Source: Bacteroidales bacterium UBA2939
GTDB taxonomy: Bacteria; Bacteroidota; Bacteroidia; Bacteroidales; P3
Assembly (NCBI GenBank): GCA_002349055.1
Contig: DECD01000039.1
Coordinates: 46,088-73,566 of the forward strand
Direction of reading: 5' to 3'
DNA length: 27,479 nt
The notes beneath the pieces were generated by a model. That model saw only the letters and a list, made by a program, of their open reading frames with translations, had not been told where the DNA came from and did no database searches. Of the stretch, positions 21,169 to 27,327 are shown one piece after another. Numbering within the stretch: position 1 is the first letter of the stretch; each line of letters starts with the position of its first letter. The translations under genes were made by a program, and so were the position numbers.

Positions 21169-21996
21169 AGTTTTTTTCAAAGAGAAAAAAAACTCCAAGC
21201 CTCCTTCAGCGCGGTTCTTGGCGTAGATTTCGCCTCCGTGGAAGAGCACCGAGTGCTTGACGATGCTGAGGCCCAGGCCGGTGCCTCCGTTCTGGCGCGA
21301 ACGACCCTCGTCGATGCGCACGAAGCGGTCGAAGAGGCGCGAGAGGTACTCGTCGGCCACACCCTTGCCAGTGTCATAGTAATGAATGAAGTAGCAATCG
21401 GGGCTGTCCTTGTAGGTCTCCAATACAATATTAATATCGCTGCCGGCGTAGGCGATGCTGTTCTCCACCAGGTTACGGAAGATGCAATAAAGCAGCTCGT
21501 GGTTGCCGTTGAGCGGCATGGCAGGCAGGTTGTTGCCGACGGTGATGCCGACAGCAGCAGCCTTGTCGGCGAGGTCGCCGATGGCCTCCTTGGCCACCTC
21601 GGCGGCATCCACCTCCGAGCGGGGGAAGAGGTCGGCGCTCTCCTCCAGTTTGTTGATGATGGAGACATCCTGTATCAAATCGCTCAAACGAAGCGTCTGC
21701 CGGAAGCAGCGGTCGAGGAAATATCTTCGCCTCTCGTCGTCGACGGGCTTGTCGGAGAGCAGTATCTCCAGGTAGCCGCGGATGGACGAGACGGGGGTCT
21801 TCAGCTCGTGGGCGATATTCGAGGTCATCTCCTGTTTCAGCTGTCGGTTGCGCCGTTCGGCCTCCGTAGCTTCGAGCCGCAGGCGGTTGGACTCGTCGGC
21901 CATCTGCCGCAGACGTTTGTTTTTTCGCATCAGACGTATGTAGAGCACCAAGATGGCGACCACCAATATCAAAAGTATCACATCAGACCAGTCCAT
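21154..21996 (-). CDS. Sensor histidine kinase with one membrane segment
   Basis: A 280-residue two-component kinase. One transmembrane helix (residues about 5-23) is followed by a coiled-coil-like segment (24-56), the HisKA domain with H63 in N-I-A-H-E-L-K-T-P, and the ATPase domain with the N box (F-R-N-L-V-E-N-S-I-A-Y), G1 (Y-D-T-G-K-G-V) and G2 (G-G-T-G-L-G-L-S-I-V). There is no periplasmic sensor domain, so it must sense through the membrane, the cytoplasm or a partner. The ATG at 21996 overlaps the regulator's stop by 14 nt, so the pair is translationally coupled; a TTG two codons earlier is less likely. The last residues (P-I-R-N) come from a heptamer array. Confidence 0.93.
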   Translation of the reverse strand: MDWSDVILLILVVAILVLYIRLMRKNKRLRQMADESNRLRLEATEAERRNRQLKQEMTSNIAHELKTPVSSIRGYLEILLSDKPVDDERRRYFLDRCFRQTLRLSDLIQDVSIINKLEESADLFPRSEVDAAEVAKEAIGDLADKAAAVGITVGNNLPAMPLNGNHELLYCIFRNLVENSIAYAGSDINIVLETYKDSPDCYFIHYYDTGKGVADEYLSRLFDRFVRIDEGRSRQNGGTGLGLSIVKHSVLFHGGEIYAKNRAEGGLEFFFSLKKTPIRN

Positions 21997-22609
21997 AGCC
22001 AAATCCTGTTTTGTTCACAATCCGTTGTCCTTCGGCACCGAGCTTCTTGCGCAGCCGCGCGATATGCACGTCCACCGAGCGTTCTCCGACGAAAGCGTCC
22101 CCCGGCCACACCGCCGCGAGAATCTCTTCGCGGGTGAAGAACCTGCCCGGCTGCTGCCGGAAAAGGTCGAGGATAAGGTGCTCCCTTCTAGTAAGACTAG
22201 ATTCTCTAGATAATCTAGATAAACTAGATTCACTAGAAGTGGTACTTCTCCGCAGCACAGCCTTCACCCGCGCCAGCACAGTGTCGAACGAGAAGGGCTT
22301 GGTGATATAGTCATCCGCCCCCACGTCGAAGCCTTGCAGCTGGTCATCGTGCGCATCGCGCGCAGTGAGGAAGATAATCGGCGTGTTGTCGCCAGCCTCG
22401 CGCATCCGCTGCGCCATCTCGAAGCCCGACATCCTGTCCATCATCACATCCAAGAGAATCAGACTGAAACCTGAAACTTGAAACTTGAAACCAGCCAATG
22501 CCTCCTCGGCCGATGCTGCCGTCTCCACCTCGAACCCCTCGGCCTCCAGGTTGAACCGCAGTATCTCGCGCAGGTCTTCTTCGTCGTCAACAACCAATAT
22601 CCGTGTCAT
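21983..22609 (-). CDS. OmpR/PhoB-family response regulator with repeat-altered linker
   Basis: A 208-residue regulator. The receiver domain (1-118) has the acidic pair D8-D9, phospho-acceptor D54 (L-I-L-L-D-V-M-M), T-A-R and the K in I-T-K-P-F. The winged-helix output domain is recognisable from L-T-R-R-E-H-L-I-L-D-L-F to the end (R-S-V-D-V-H-I-A-R-L-R-K-K-L-G and G-Y-G-L-V). Between them, where OmpR-type proteins usually carry a linker and an N-terminal four-strand sheet, there are only 17-18 residues, and these are written by the 9-bp CTAG array. A second array (heptamer) lies at residues 40-49 of the receiver. DNA binding could be changed, though the recognition helix is intact. It is first in the regulator-kinase operon. 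Confidence 0.93.
   Translation of the reverse strand: MTRILVVDDEEDLREILRFNLEAEGFEVETAASAEEALAGFKFQVSGFSLILLDVMMDRMSGFEMAQRMREAGDNTPIIFLTARDAHDDQLQGFDVGADDYITKPFSFDTVLARVKAVLRRSTTSSESSLSRLSRESSLTRREHLILDLFRQQPGRFFTREEILAAVWPGDAFVGERSVDVHIARLRKKLGAEGQRIVNKTGFGYGLV
22188..22236 (-). repeat. 9-bp CTAG array in the response-regulator linker
   Basis: CTAG starts at 22188, 22197, 22206, 22215, 22224 and 22233, exactly every 9 bp. It is read on the minus strand as TCT-AGx triplets (S-S-E, S-S-L, S-R-L, S-R-E, S-S-L), residues about 125-141. Confidence 0.95.
22464..22491 (-). repeat. Heptamer array CTGAAAC in the receiver domain
   Basis: Units CTGAAAC, CTGAAAC, TTGAAAC and TTGAAAC start at 22464, 22471, 22478 and 22485. 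They encode residues about 40-49 (G-F-K-F-Q-V-S-G-F-S) just before the strand that carries the phospho-acceptor D54. Confidence 0.8.
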
Positions 22610-22644
22610 ACCTTAATAACGCCGAGCGCTATAAATTATTGTGC

Positions 22645-22674
22645 AAACAAAAAGGAGACTCGTTTGAGTCTCCC
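22645..22674 (-). terminator. Rho-independent terminator of tRNA-Phe
   Basis: On the minus strand GGAGACTC (22673-22666) pairs with GAGTCTCC (22661-22654) around 4 nt, followed by TTTTTGTTTG. It lies 10 nt after the tRNA 3' end. Confidence 0.88.
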
Positions 22675-22682
22675 TTTCGGTG

Positions 22683-22755
22683 TGGCATCGACTGGATTTG
22701 AACCAGTGACGCAAGGATTTTCAGTCCTTCGCTCTACCAACTGAGCTACGACGCC
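22683..22755 (-). tRNA. tRNA-Phe (GAA)
   Basis: A 73-nt cloverleaf on the minus strand. The acceptor stem GGCGTCG pairs with CGATGCC (one G-T pair). The D arm contains G-C-T-C-A-G-T-T-G-G-T-A-G-A-G-C. The anticodon arm AAGGA / TCCTT holds the loop CTGAAAA with anticodon GAA. The T arm is CTGGTTCAAATCCAG. The discriminator base is A, and CCA is not encoded (CAC follows). It has its own promoter (22785-22815) and terminator. Confidence 0.97.
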
Positions 22756-22784
22756 ATCGTAAATTTCACTCTCGAAATCGGATG

Positions 22785-22815
22785 CAAAAGTACGAAGATT
22801 TTGCGAACTGGCAAA
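22785..22815 (-). promoter_or_regulatory. tRNA-Phe promoter
   Basis: On the minus strand TTTG (22815-22812), a 19-nt spacer and TACTTTTG (22792-22785) match the Bacteroidota promoter. The -7 box ends about 29 nt before the mature tRNA 5' end. Confidence 0.8.
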
Positions 22816-22823
22816 ATATTTTT

Positions 22824-22865
22824 TCAATCTTCATTTCTCATTTCTCATTTCCCATTTCATTTTCA
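22824..22865 (-). repeat. Heptamer array TCATTTC at the lspA 3' end
   Basis: Units start at 22824, 22831, 22838, 22845, 22852 and 22859 (best TCATTTC at 22831-22851). The lspA stop codon (22838-22840) and its last codons (E-N-E-M-G-N-E-K) are inside the array. Confidence 0.78.
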
Positions 22866-23521
22866 ACCACTTCCGATTCCAATTTTTTTTCTTCCTCGGC
22901 AGCCTTTTGGGTCTTCGGAGCGAGGAAAGCAAGCTCAATAATGAGCCAAATTACGCCAATTGTGATGGCCGCATCGGCCACATTGAAGATGGCGCTGAAA
23001 AACTCAAAATAGTTGCCACCGACCACCGGCACCCACTGCGGCCAGTGGAAATCGAACAACGGAAAGTAGAACATGTCCACCACCTTGCCTTGCAGGAATG
23101 GCGCATAGCCGCCTTCGGGCGGGAACAGGGTGGCAACGTTGTAGTAGCTCTCGTTGAACACCAGCCCGTAGAAGCAGCTGTCAATCAGGTTGCCAATGGC
23201 TCCGGCGAAGATGAGCGTCAGGCTGGCGATGAGCGACGTGCGTCCGTTGCCCTTCAGCTGTTTCCAGACAAGCCATGCTATGATGCCCGTGGCCACGATG
23301 CGGAAAAGCGTGAGGCCAATCTTGCCCACGGCACCGCCGAAGGCCATACCGAAGGCAAAGCCCTCGTTCTCTATGAAATGCAAGTGACACCAGTTGCCTA
23401 TCAGCGGGATGTCCTCGCCAATGTGCATGTTGGTCTTCACCAAAATCTTCACAACCTGGTCCACCACGATGATGCCCGCCACAATGGCGGCGTAGATGAT
23501 GGCGCGTTTTTTCTTAGTCAT
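22838..23521 (-). CDS. lspA: Lipoprotein signal peptidase (signal peptidase II)
   Basis: LspA removes signal peptides from prolipoproteins in the inner membrane; several of its likely substrates are encoded in this window. The 227-residue protein shows four hydrophobic segments and the two catalytic aspartates, D114 in G-N-L-I-D and D183 in F-N-V-A-D. Other marks are V-V-D-Q near the start and F-I-E-N-E-G-F-A-F-G. A periplasmic loop (about 115-170) is longer than in E. coli LspA, as is usual in Bacteroidota. The charged C-terminal tail (about 200-227) is variable and its end is written by a heptamer array. The start overlaps the DUF3109 gene by 8 nt, so the two are translationally linked. Confidence 0.96.
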   Translation of the reverse strand: MTKKKRAIIYAAIVAGIIVVDQVVKILVKTNMHIGEDIPLIGNWCHLHFIENEGFAFGMAFGGAVGKIGLTLFRIVATGIIAWLVWKQLKGNGRTSLIASLTLIFAGAIGNLIDSCFYGLVFNESYYNVATLFPPEGGYAPFLQGKVVDMFYFPLFDFHWPQWVPVVGGNYFEFFSAIFNVADAAITIGVIWLIIELAFLAPKTQKAAEEEKKLESEVVENEMGNEK

Positions 23522-24050
23522 TGTTTCTCAGTTTTATCTGTTCCAAAAGTTCGTCATACCACTCCTGTCCGAAGCGTCGAATGAGCGGTTCCTTCAAATA
23601 GATGTACAGCGGCTCGCCCTTGCCCTTGGCCGGACGGCAGATGTCCCACTGGTGGTAGTTGACCGCCGTAAACTCGCCGAAGTCCTCCACCCTGATGGGA
23701 TAGAGATGGCACGACACCGGCTTGTACAGTCCCTGCAAGGCGCAAAAGGTGCAACCGTCGGGACCCGGCGTAACGAACGCACAGGCACCGCCGTCGATGA
23801 GCGTGGTGCCAAGGTCGCCGTCCTTGTCACGCACGGCAACGCCCTGTTCCTCCACAGCCTTCCTGCCCTCTTCGGTCATCCTCGGCAAAGCCTCTTCGAG
23901 CACCGCCTCAATCTTCGCCACCTCGTCCTCCATCAGCGGCGCACCGCTGTCGCCGTCGACGCAGCAGGCGCCTTTGCAGCACGCGAGGTCGCAGCCAAAA
24001 CGCTGGTCGGCGATGTCGTCACTCACTATACTGTTCTGTACAATAATCAT
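23514..24050 (-). CDS. DUF3109-family cysteine-rich protein
   Basis: A 178-residue protein of unknown function recognised as DUF3109 (YkgJ-like, possibly metal- or Fe-S-binding). Conserved cysteines occur as G-C-D-L-A-C-C-K-G-A-C-C near the N-terminus, then A-C-A-F-V, G-C-T-F-C-A-L, S-C-H-L-Y-P and D-I-C-R-P, a spacing like that of zinc- or iron-binding CxxxCxxC proteins. No signal peptide, so cytoplasmic. It starts inside the stop of the dehydrogenase gene (ATGA overlap) and overlaps lspA by 8 nt, so all three are probably cotranslated. I cannot give a function. Confidence 0.85.
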   Translation of the reverse strand: MIIVQNSIVSDDIADQRFGCDLACCKGACCVDGDSGAPLMEDEVAKIEAVLEEALPRMTEEGRKAVEEQGVAVRDKDGDLGTTLIDGGACAFVTPGPDGCTFCALQGLYKPVSCHLYPIRVEDFGEFTAVNYHQWDICRPAKGKGEPLYIYLKEPLIRRFGQEWYDELLEQIKLRNND

Positions 24051-25018
24051 TTCAGCACTTCTATCATCTTGTCCGCCAACACAGCGGCGAGTTTATATTT
24101 CGATTCCACGGTCCACCCGGCCACGTGAGGCGTGAGCACCGTGAGCGGCGACCGTTGCAGGTAGCGCACACATTCCGGAACCTCGCCCAGGCCGTCGGCC
24201 TTCATGTTTTCATATTCAAGCACATCCAATGCCGCGCCCTTCACCTTGCCACTCTCCAATCCCCCCACCAGGGCCTCGGTGTCGACCACCGCGCCACGGG
24301 CGGTATTGAGCAGGTAGAACGGCTTGGCCATAGCCTCGATGAACGCTGCGTCAAGGTAATGGCGCGTCTCCTCGGTCAGCGGCACATGGAAGCTCACCAC
24401 GTCGGCCTCGGCCTGAAGTTTCTCCAAAGAAACTCTTTCTAGATTTTCAAGTTTCTCTAGAATTTCTAGATTATCTAGATTATCTAGATTGTCTAGATTG
24501 TCTAGATATTTATCGTAAAAAATCACCCGGCAGCCGAAACCACTCAACCGCTTGGCAAACGCCTGCCCCATATTGCCGTAGCCGATGATTCCCACCGTCT
24601 TGCCGCCCACCTCGAGGCCGCGGTTGGCCTCGCGCTGCCATTTCCCTTGTCGCACCTCGGCGTCGGCGCGGGCGATATGGTTGAACAGCGACAGCAGCAG
24701 CCCCACGGCATGCTCACCCACGGCGTCGCGGTTGCCCTCGGGCGAGTTGAGACAGCGGACACCATGCGCCTCGGCATAGTCCACATCGATGGTCTCCATA
24801 CCGGCCCCTACCCTGCCTATGCAGCGCAGCGACGGCACACGGTCGATAAAGGCGCTGTCGATGTCCACCTTGCTCCTCACCACCAGCCCCACACAGCCCT
24901 GCGCGGCACGCAGAAGGCTCTCGTAGTCGTGGTCGGGTTCCACACTCACCTCGAATCCCGCCTCACGCAACCGCTGCGGCAATATCTCATGGGTCCTATC
25001 AGCAATCAGAATTCTCAC
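24047..25018 (-). CDS. D-isomer 2-hydroxyacid dehydrogenase (phosphoglycerate-dehydrogenase-like)
   Basis: A 323-residue NAD-dependent dehydrogenase without an ACT domain. The NAD site is G-I-I-G-Y-G-N-M-G (143-151), followed by the ribose-binding aspartate in F-Y-D169-K-Y. Catalytic residues are R241 (N-T-A-R-G), E270 (L-E-Y-E) and H298 (T-P-H-V-A-G-W). It could be 3-phosphoglycerate dehydrogenase or a hydroxypyruvate/glyoxylate reductase; no serC or other serine gene is adjacent, so I leave it unnamed. Immediately after D169-K-Y comes the CTAG array (residues 171-194: L-D-N repeated four times, then L-E-x), where relatives have a short loop. The start is GTG at 25018, fixed by the conserved opening M-R-I-L-I-A-D and lying in the last unit of a heptamer array. 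Confidence 0.92.
   Translation of the reverse strand: MRILIADRTHEILPQRLREAGFEVSVEPDHDYESLLRAAQGCVGLVVRSKVDIDSAFIDRVPSLRCIGRVGAGMETIDVDYAEAHGVRCLNSPEGNRDAVGEHAVGLLLSLFNHIARADAEVRQGKWQREANRGLEVGGKTVGIIGYGNMGQAFAKRLSGFGCRVIFYDKYLDNLDNLDNLDNLEILEKLENLERVSLEKLQAEADVVSFHVPLTEETRHYLDAAFIEAMAKPFYLLNTARGAVVDTEALVGGLESGKVKGAALDVLEYENMKADGLGEVPECVRYLQRSPLTVLTPHVAGWTVESKYKLAAVLADKMIEVLK
24439..24505 (-). repeat. 9-bp CTAG array inside the dehydrogenase
   Basis: CTAG starts at 24439, 24457, 24466, 24475, 24484, 24493 and 24502; the missing grid position (24448) holds CAAG. The period is exactly 9 bp over eight units. The minus strand reads CTA-GAx-AAT, giving Leu-Asp-Asn repeats. Confidence 0.95.
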
Positions 25019-25055
25019 TTCTTAGTTCTTAGCTCCTAGTTCTTAGTTTCTTATC
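25014..25055 (-). repeat. Heptamer array CTTAGTT between the ion channel and dehydrogenase genes
   Basis: Units start at 25014 (degenerate), 25021, 25028, 25035 and 25042 (CTTAGTT, CTTAGCT, CCTAGTT, CTTAGTT), with one more slipped by one base. The channel stop (25043-25045) and the dehydrogenase GTG start (25018-25016) both lie inside it. Confidence 0.8.
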
Positions 25056-26032
25056 GCGTCGTTCTCCTCCTCATCCTCCTCGTCCTCCTCGTCATAGTCG
25101 GTCAACGCGGGATTCTGCAAGCGGATGCGGCGCGGACGTTTGTATTCCATTATGGTCTCGCCGGCCACAATGCCCGTGGGCACAGCTATAATACTATAAC
25201 CCAGCAGCATCACCAGCACTGAAAGGAAGCGTCCGGCCGGCGTCATCGGCACCAGGTCGCCATAGCCCACCGTGGTGATGGTCACCACCGCCCAGTAGAT
25301 GCCCGACGGGATGCTCTTGAACTCCGGATTGACCTCGCTCTCAAAGGTGTACATCAGCGTGCCCAATATCACCGCCGCCACCAGCATGAACAGCATGAAA
25401 ATAAAAACCTTGATAGCGCTGTTTTTCAAAGCGGCCAGCAGGTGGAAAGCCTCCCTCTGGAAACGTTCCATCTTGAAAATGCGGAAGACACGCATCACCC
25501 TCAGCAGTCGCAGCACCGTCAGCGCCTGCGTGGCGGGGACAAAGAGGCTCAGGTAGGCGGGGAATATCGACAAAAAATCGATGATGCCCCAGAACGAATA
25601 GACATACTTGCGGGGATGCTTCAAGCAGTAGATGCGGAGGTAGTATTCGAAGGTGAAGAGGAGGGTGAAACCCCACTCCAAAACCTTGAAAATCACGTAT
25701 GACAACGAAAGGTGGATTCGGCTGGTCATGGTGTCGGTGGGCCCCATCATGCTGTCCACCAGCAGGAGGAAGATGTTGGCCAAAATCAGCACCAGCAGCC
25801 ACACGTCGAAACGCTTGCCCGCCGGGGTGTCGCTTTTGAAGATGATTTCAAAAATCTGTCTCTTCGTCAACCTGCTGAAGCGCGACGGCATCAGCCAGTC
25901 GAAAAGCACCTTGTGCACCACCTTGCCGATGAACTTGTTCACATTGGCAAAGAAGCCGTAGTAATTGCGGCTCACCAACCACCTCAGCACCCACGCCACG
26001 GCGCACTTTATGTACTCAATCAATCTTTTCAT
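25043..26032 (-). CDS. Voltage-gated-like potassium channel
   Basis: A 329-residue inner-membrane ion channel of the six-helix type. The voltage-sensor-like S4 has Arg at every third position (R-L-L-R-V-M-R-V-F-R). The pore loop carries the potassium selectivity filter T-V-G-Y-G-D at residues 254-259. A cytoplasmic N-terminus of about 70 residues precedes S1, and the tail is acidic (D-Y-D-E-E-D-E-E-D-E-E-E-N-D). I chose the ATG at 26032, which overlaps the M16 gene by 17 nt; another ATG six codons upstream (26050) is also possible. The overlap shows coupling to the M16 peptidase, though no functional link is known. The acidic tail is encoded by three 9-bp TCCTCCTCG units, possibly just codon repetition. 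Confidence 0.92.
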   Translation of the reverse strand: MKRLIEYIKCAVAWVLRWLVSRNYYGFFANVNKFIGKVVHKVLFDWLMPSRFSRLTKRQIFEIIFKSDTPAGKRFDVWLLVLILANIFLLLVDSMMGPTDTMTSRIHLSLSYVIFKVLEWGFTLLFTFEYYLRIYCLKHPRKYVYSFWGIIDFLSIFPAYLSLFVPATQALTVLRLLRVMRVFRIFKMERFQREAFHLLAALKNSAIKVFIFMLFMLVAAVILGTLMYTFESEVNPEFKSIPSGIYWAVVTITTVGYGDLVPMTPAGRFLSVLVMLLGYSIIAVPTGIVAGETIMEYKRPRRIRLQNPALTDYDEEDEEDEEENDAIRN

Positions 26033-27305
26033 ACACCAACATATTTTCATGTTCGGGGCGGAACACCTCGCGTGCCACCCGTTGCAGCTCTTCTGTCGTC
26101 ACCTTGCGGTACTCCTCCGGCTCGCGGTTCACCATCGCGGTGTCGCCCAGCCAAGTATAGTGGCACAGCGACAGGGCGCGGTCGGCAGCCTTGTATTGCG
26201 AGTAGACGAAGGTGCTCTCGTAGCGGTTCTGCACCTTCTCCAGCTCGTGCTGCGACAGTCCTTTGTCGGCCAGGAGGTAGGCTTCGTGCCTCAGCGCCTC
26301 GGCAACCTCGTCGACGCTCGCACCCGGCAACACCCTGGCACTCATCACCATCAACCCCGGACCCGCCTCGCCACTGATATAGGCGTCGGCCTCGCTCACC
26401 AGGCGTCCCGGACGCACAACGGCGTTATAGACACGGCTCGAGCTGCCGGTGCTCAACACGTCGCTCACCAGGTCGCAGGCGCGGAACCCTTCGCCCCAGT
26501 GGTCGCACATGGGCCAAGCCAGATAGACCGCCTTCGACGGCACGTCGCGCTTGACAACCAACTTCCTCGCCTCCTTCTGTTCCTCTTCCTGCAGATATTC
26601 CCGCTCGCGGGCAAAACACCTATCAGACTGCTCCCCTAAGCTAGAGGAGCTGGCAGCCGCTTGCGGCTGACTGAGGGGTATGCCCCACACCTTTTCCACC
26701 GCAGCAATCATCTCCTCATGTTTCATGGGTGCCGCCACGGCAAGTATCGCATTGTCAGCGCGGTAGTACCTCTCATGGAATGCCTGCACATCCTCCAGCG
26801 TGGCCTCGCTCACGTGGCGGATGTCGGCCCCGATGGTGGCCCAACGGTAGGGATGCCGCTGATAGCACAACGGCCTCAGCAGCAGCCACATGTCGCCGTA
26901 AGGCTGGTTCATATAGCGCTGGTTGTATTCCTCCGTCACCACCCTCTGCTGCACCGCCAACGCCTTGGCGTTCAGTGCCAAGCTCTCCATGCGGTCGGCC
27001 TCGAGCATCAAGGCCGTCGGAAGCCCCTCCACGGGCACGGTGATGTAGTAGTTGGTATAGTCGGTGTTGGTAAAGGCGTTGTTTTCGCCACCCAGCGACG
27101 ACACCACGGCGTCGAAATCGGGCACCCGCTCGGTGCCGCCGAACATCAGATGCTCGAACAGGTGGGCAAATCCCGTGCGACGGGGGTCCTCGTCGCGCGA
27201 GCCGACGTTGTACAGCACGTTGACCGTCGCCAACGGCGTGTCCCACGCCTCATGTGTCAGCACCGTCAACCCATTGGATAATATGTACTTCCGATAATCT
27301 ATCAT
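26016..27305 (-). CDS. M16-family zinc metallopeptidase
   Basis: A 429-residue peptidase of the insulinase/pitrilysin clan. The inverted zinc motif H48-L-F-E51-H52 lies in the N-terminal domain, with the third ligand in V-T-E-E-Y-N-Q (124-125). The second, inactive domain (about 225-429) has the usual R/Y region near G-S-S-S-R-V-Y-N. No signal peptide is visible, so it may be cytoplasmic, as in several Bacteroidota relatives. Residues about 209-225 are not native: they translate a palindromic repeat (26631-26679) between W-G-I-P and the rest. The start is ATG at 27305. It leads a minus-strand operon running to lspA. Confidence 0.94.
   Translation of the reverse strand: MIDYRKYILSNGLTVLTHEAWDTPLATVNVLYNVGSRDEDPRRTGFAHLFEHLMFGGTERVPDFDAVVSSLGGENNAFTNTDYTNYYITVPVEGLPTALMLEADRMESLALNAKALAVQQRVVTEEYNQRYMNQPYGDMWLLLRPLCYQRHPYRWATIGADIRHVSEATLEDVQAFHERYYRADNAILAVAAPMKHEEMIAAVEKVWGIPLSQPQAAASSSSLGEQSDRCFAREREYLQEEEQKEARKLVVKRDVPSKAVYLAWPMCDHWGEGFRACDLVSDVLSTGSSSRVYNAVVRPGRLVSEADAYISGEAGPGLMVMSARVLPGASVDEVAEALRHEAYLLADKGLSQHELEKVQNRYESTFVYSQYKAADRALSLCHYTWLGDTAMVNREPEEYRKVTTEELQRVAREVFRPEHENMLVYEKID
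26631..26679 (-). repeat. Palindromic element translated within the M16 peptidase
   Basis: A compound hairpin: CCCCT (26633-26637) faces AGGGG (26674-26678), and CAGCCGC (26654-26660) pairs with GCGGCTG (26663-26669). The layout recalls short dispersed palindromes often seen in gut bacterial genomes. On the minus strand it is read as L-S-Q-P-Q-A-A-A-S-S-S-S-L-G-E, keeping the frame. Confidence 0.8.
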
Positions 27306-27319
27306 ATAAATACAAACTG

Positions 27320-27327
27320 CAAAAATA
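27320..27327 (-). promoter_or_regulatory. -7 promoter box of the M16 operon
   Basis: On the minus strand this reads TATTTTTG, matching TAnnTTTG, 14 nt before the ATG at 27305. The nearest upstream TTTG (27356-27353) is 25 nt away, wider than usual. Confidence 0.6.

Noticed and set aside
25065..25100. 9-bp TCCTCCTCG repeats in the ion-channel tail
   Set aside because: Three units encoding an acidic tail can arise from Glu/Asp codon repetition; kept as a remark under the gene only.
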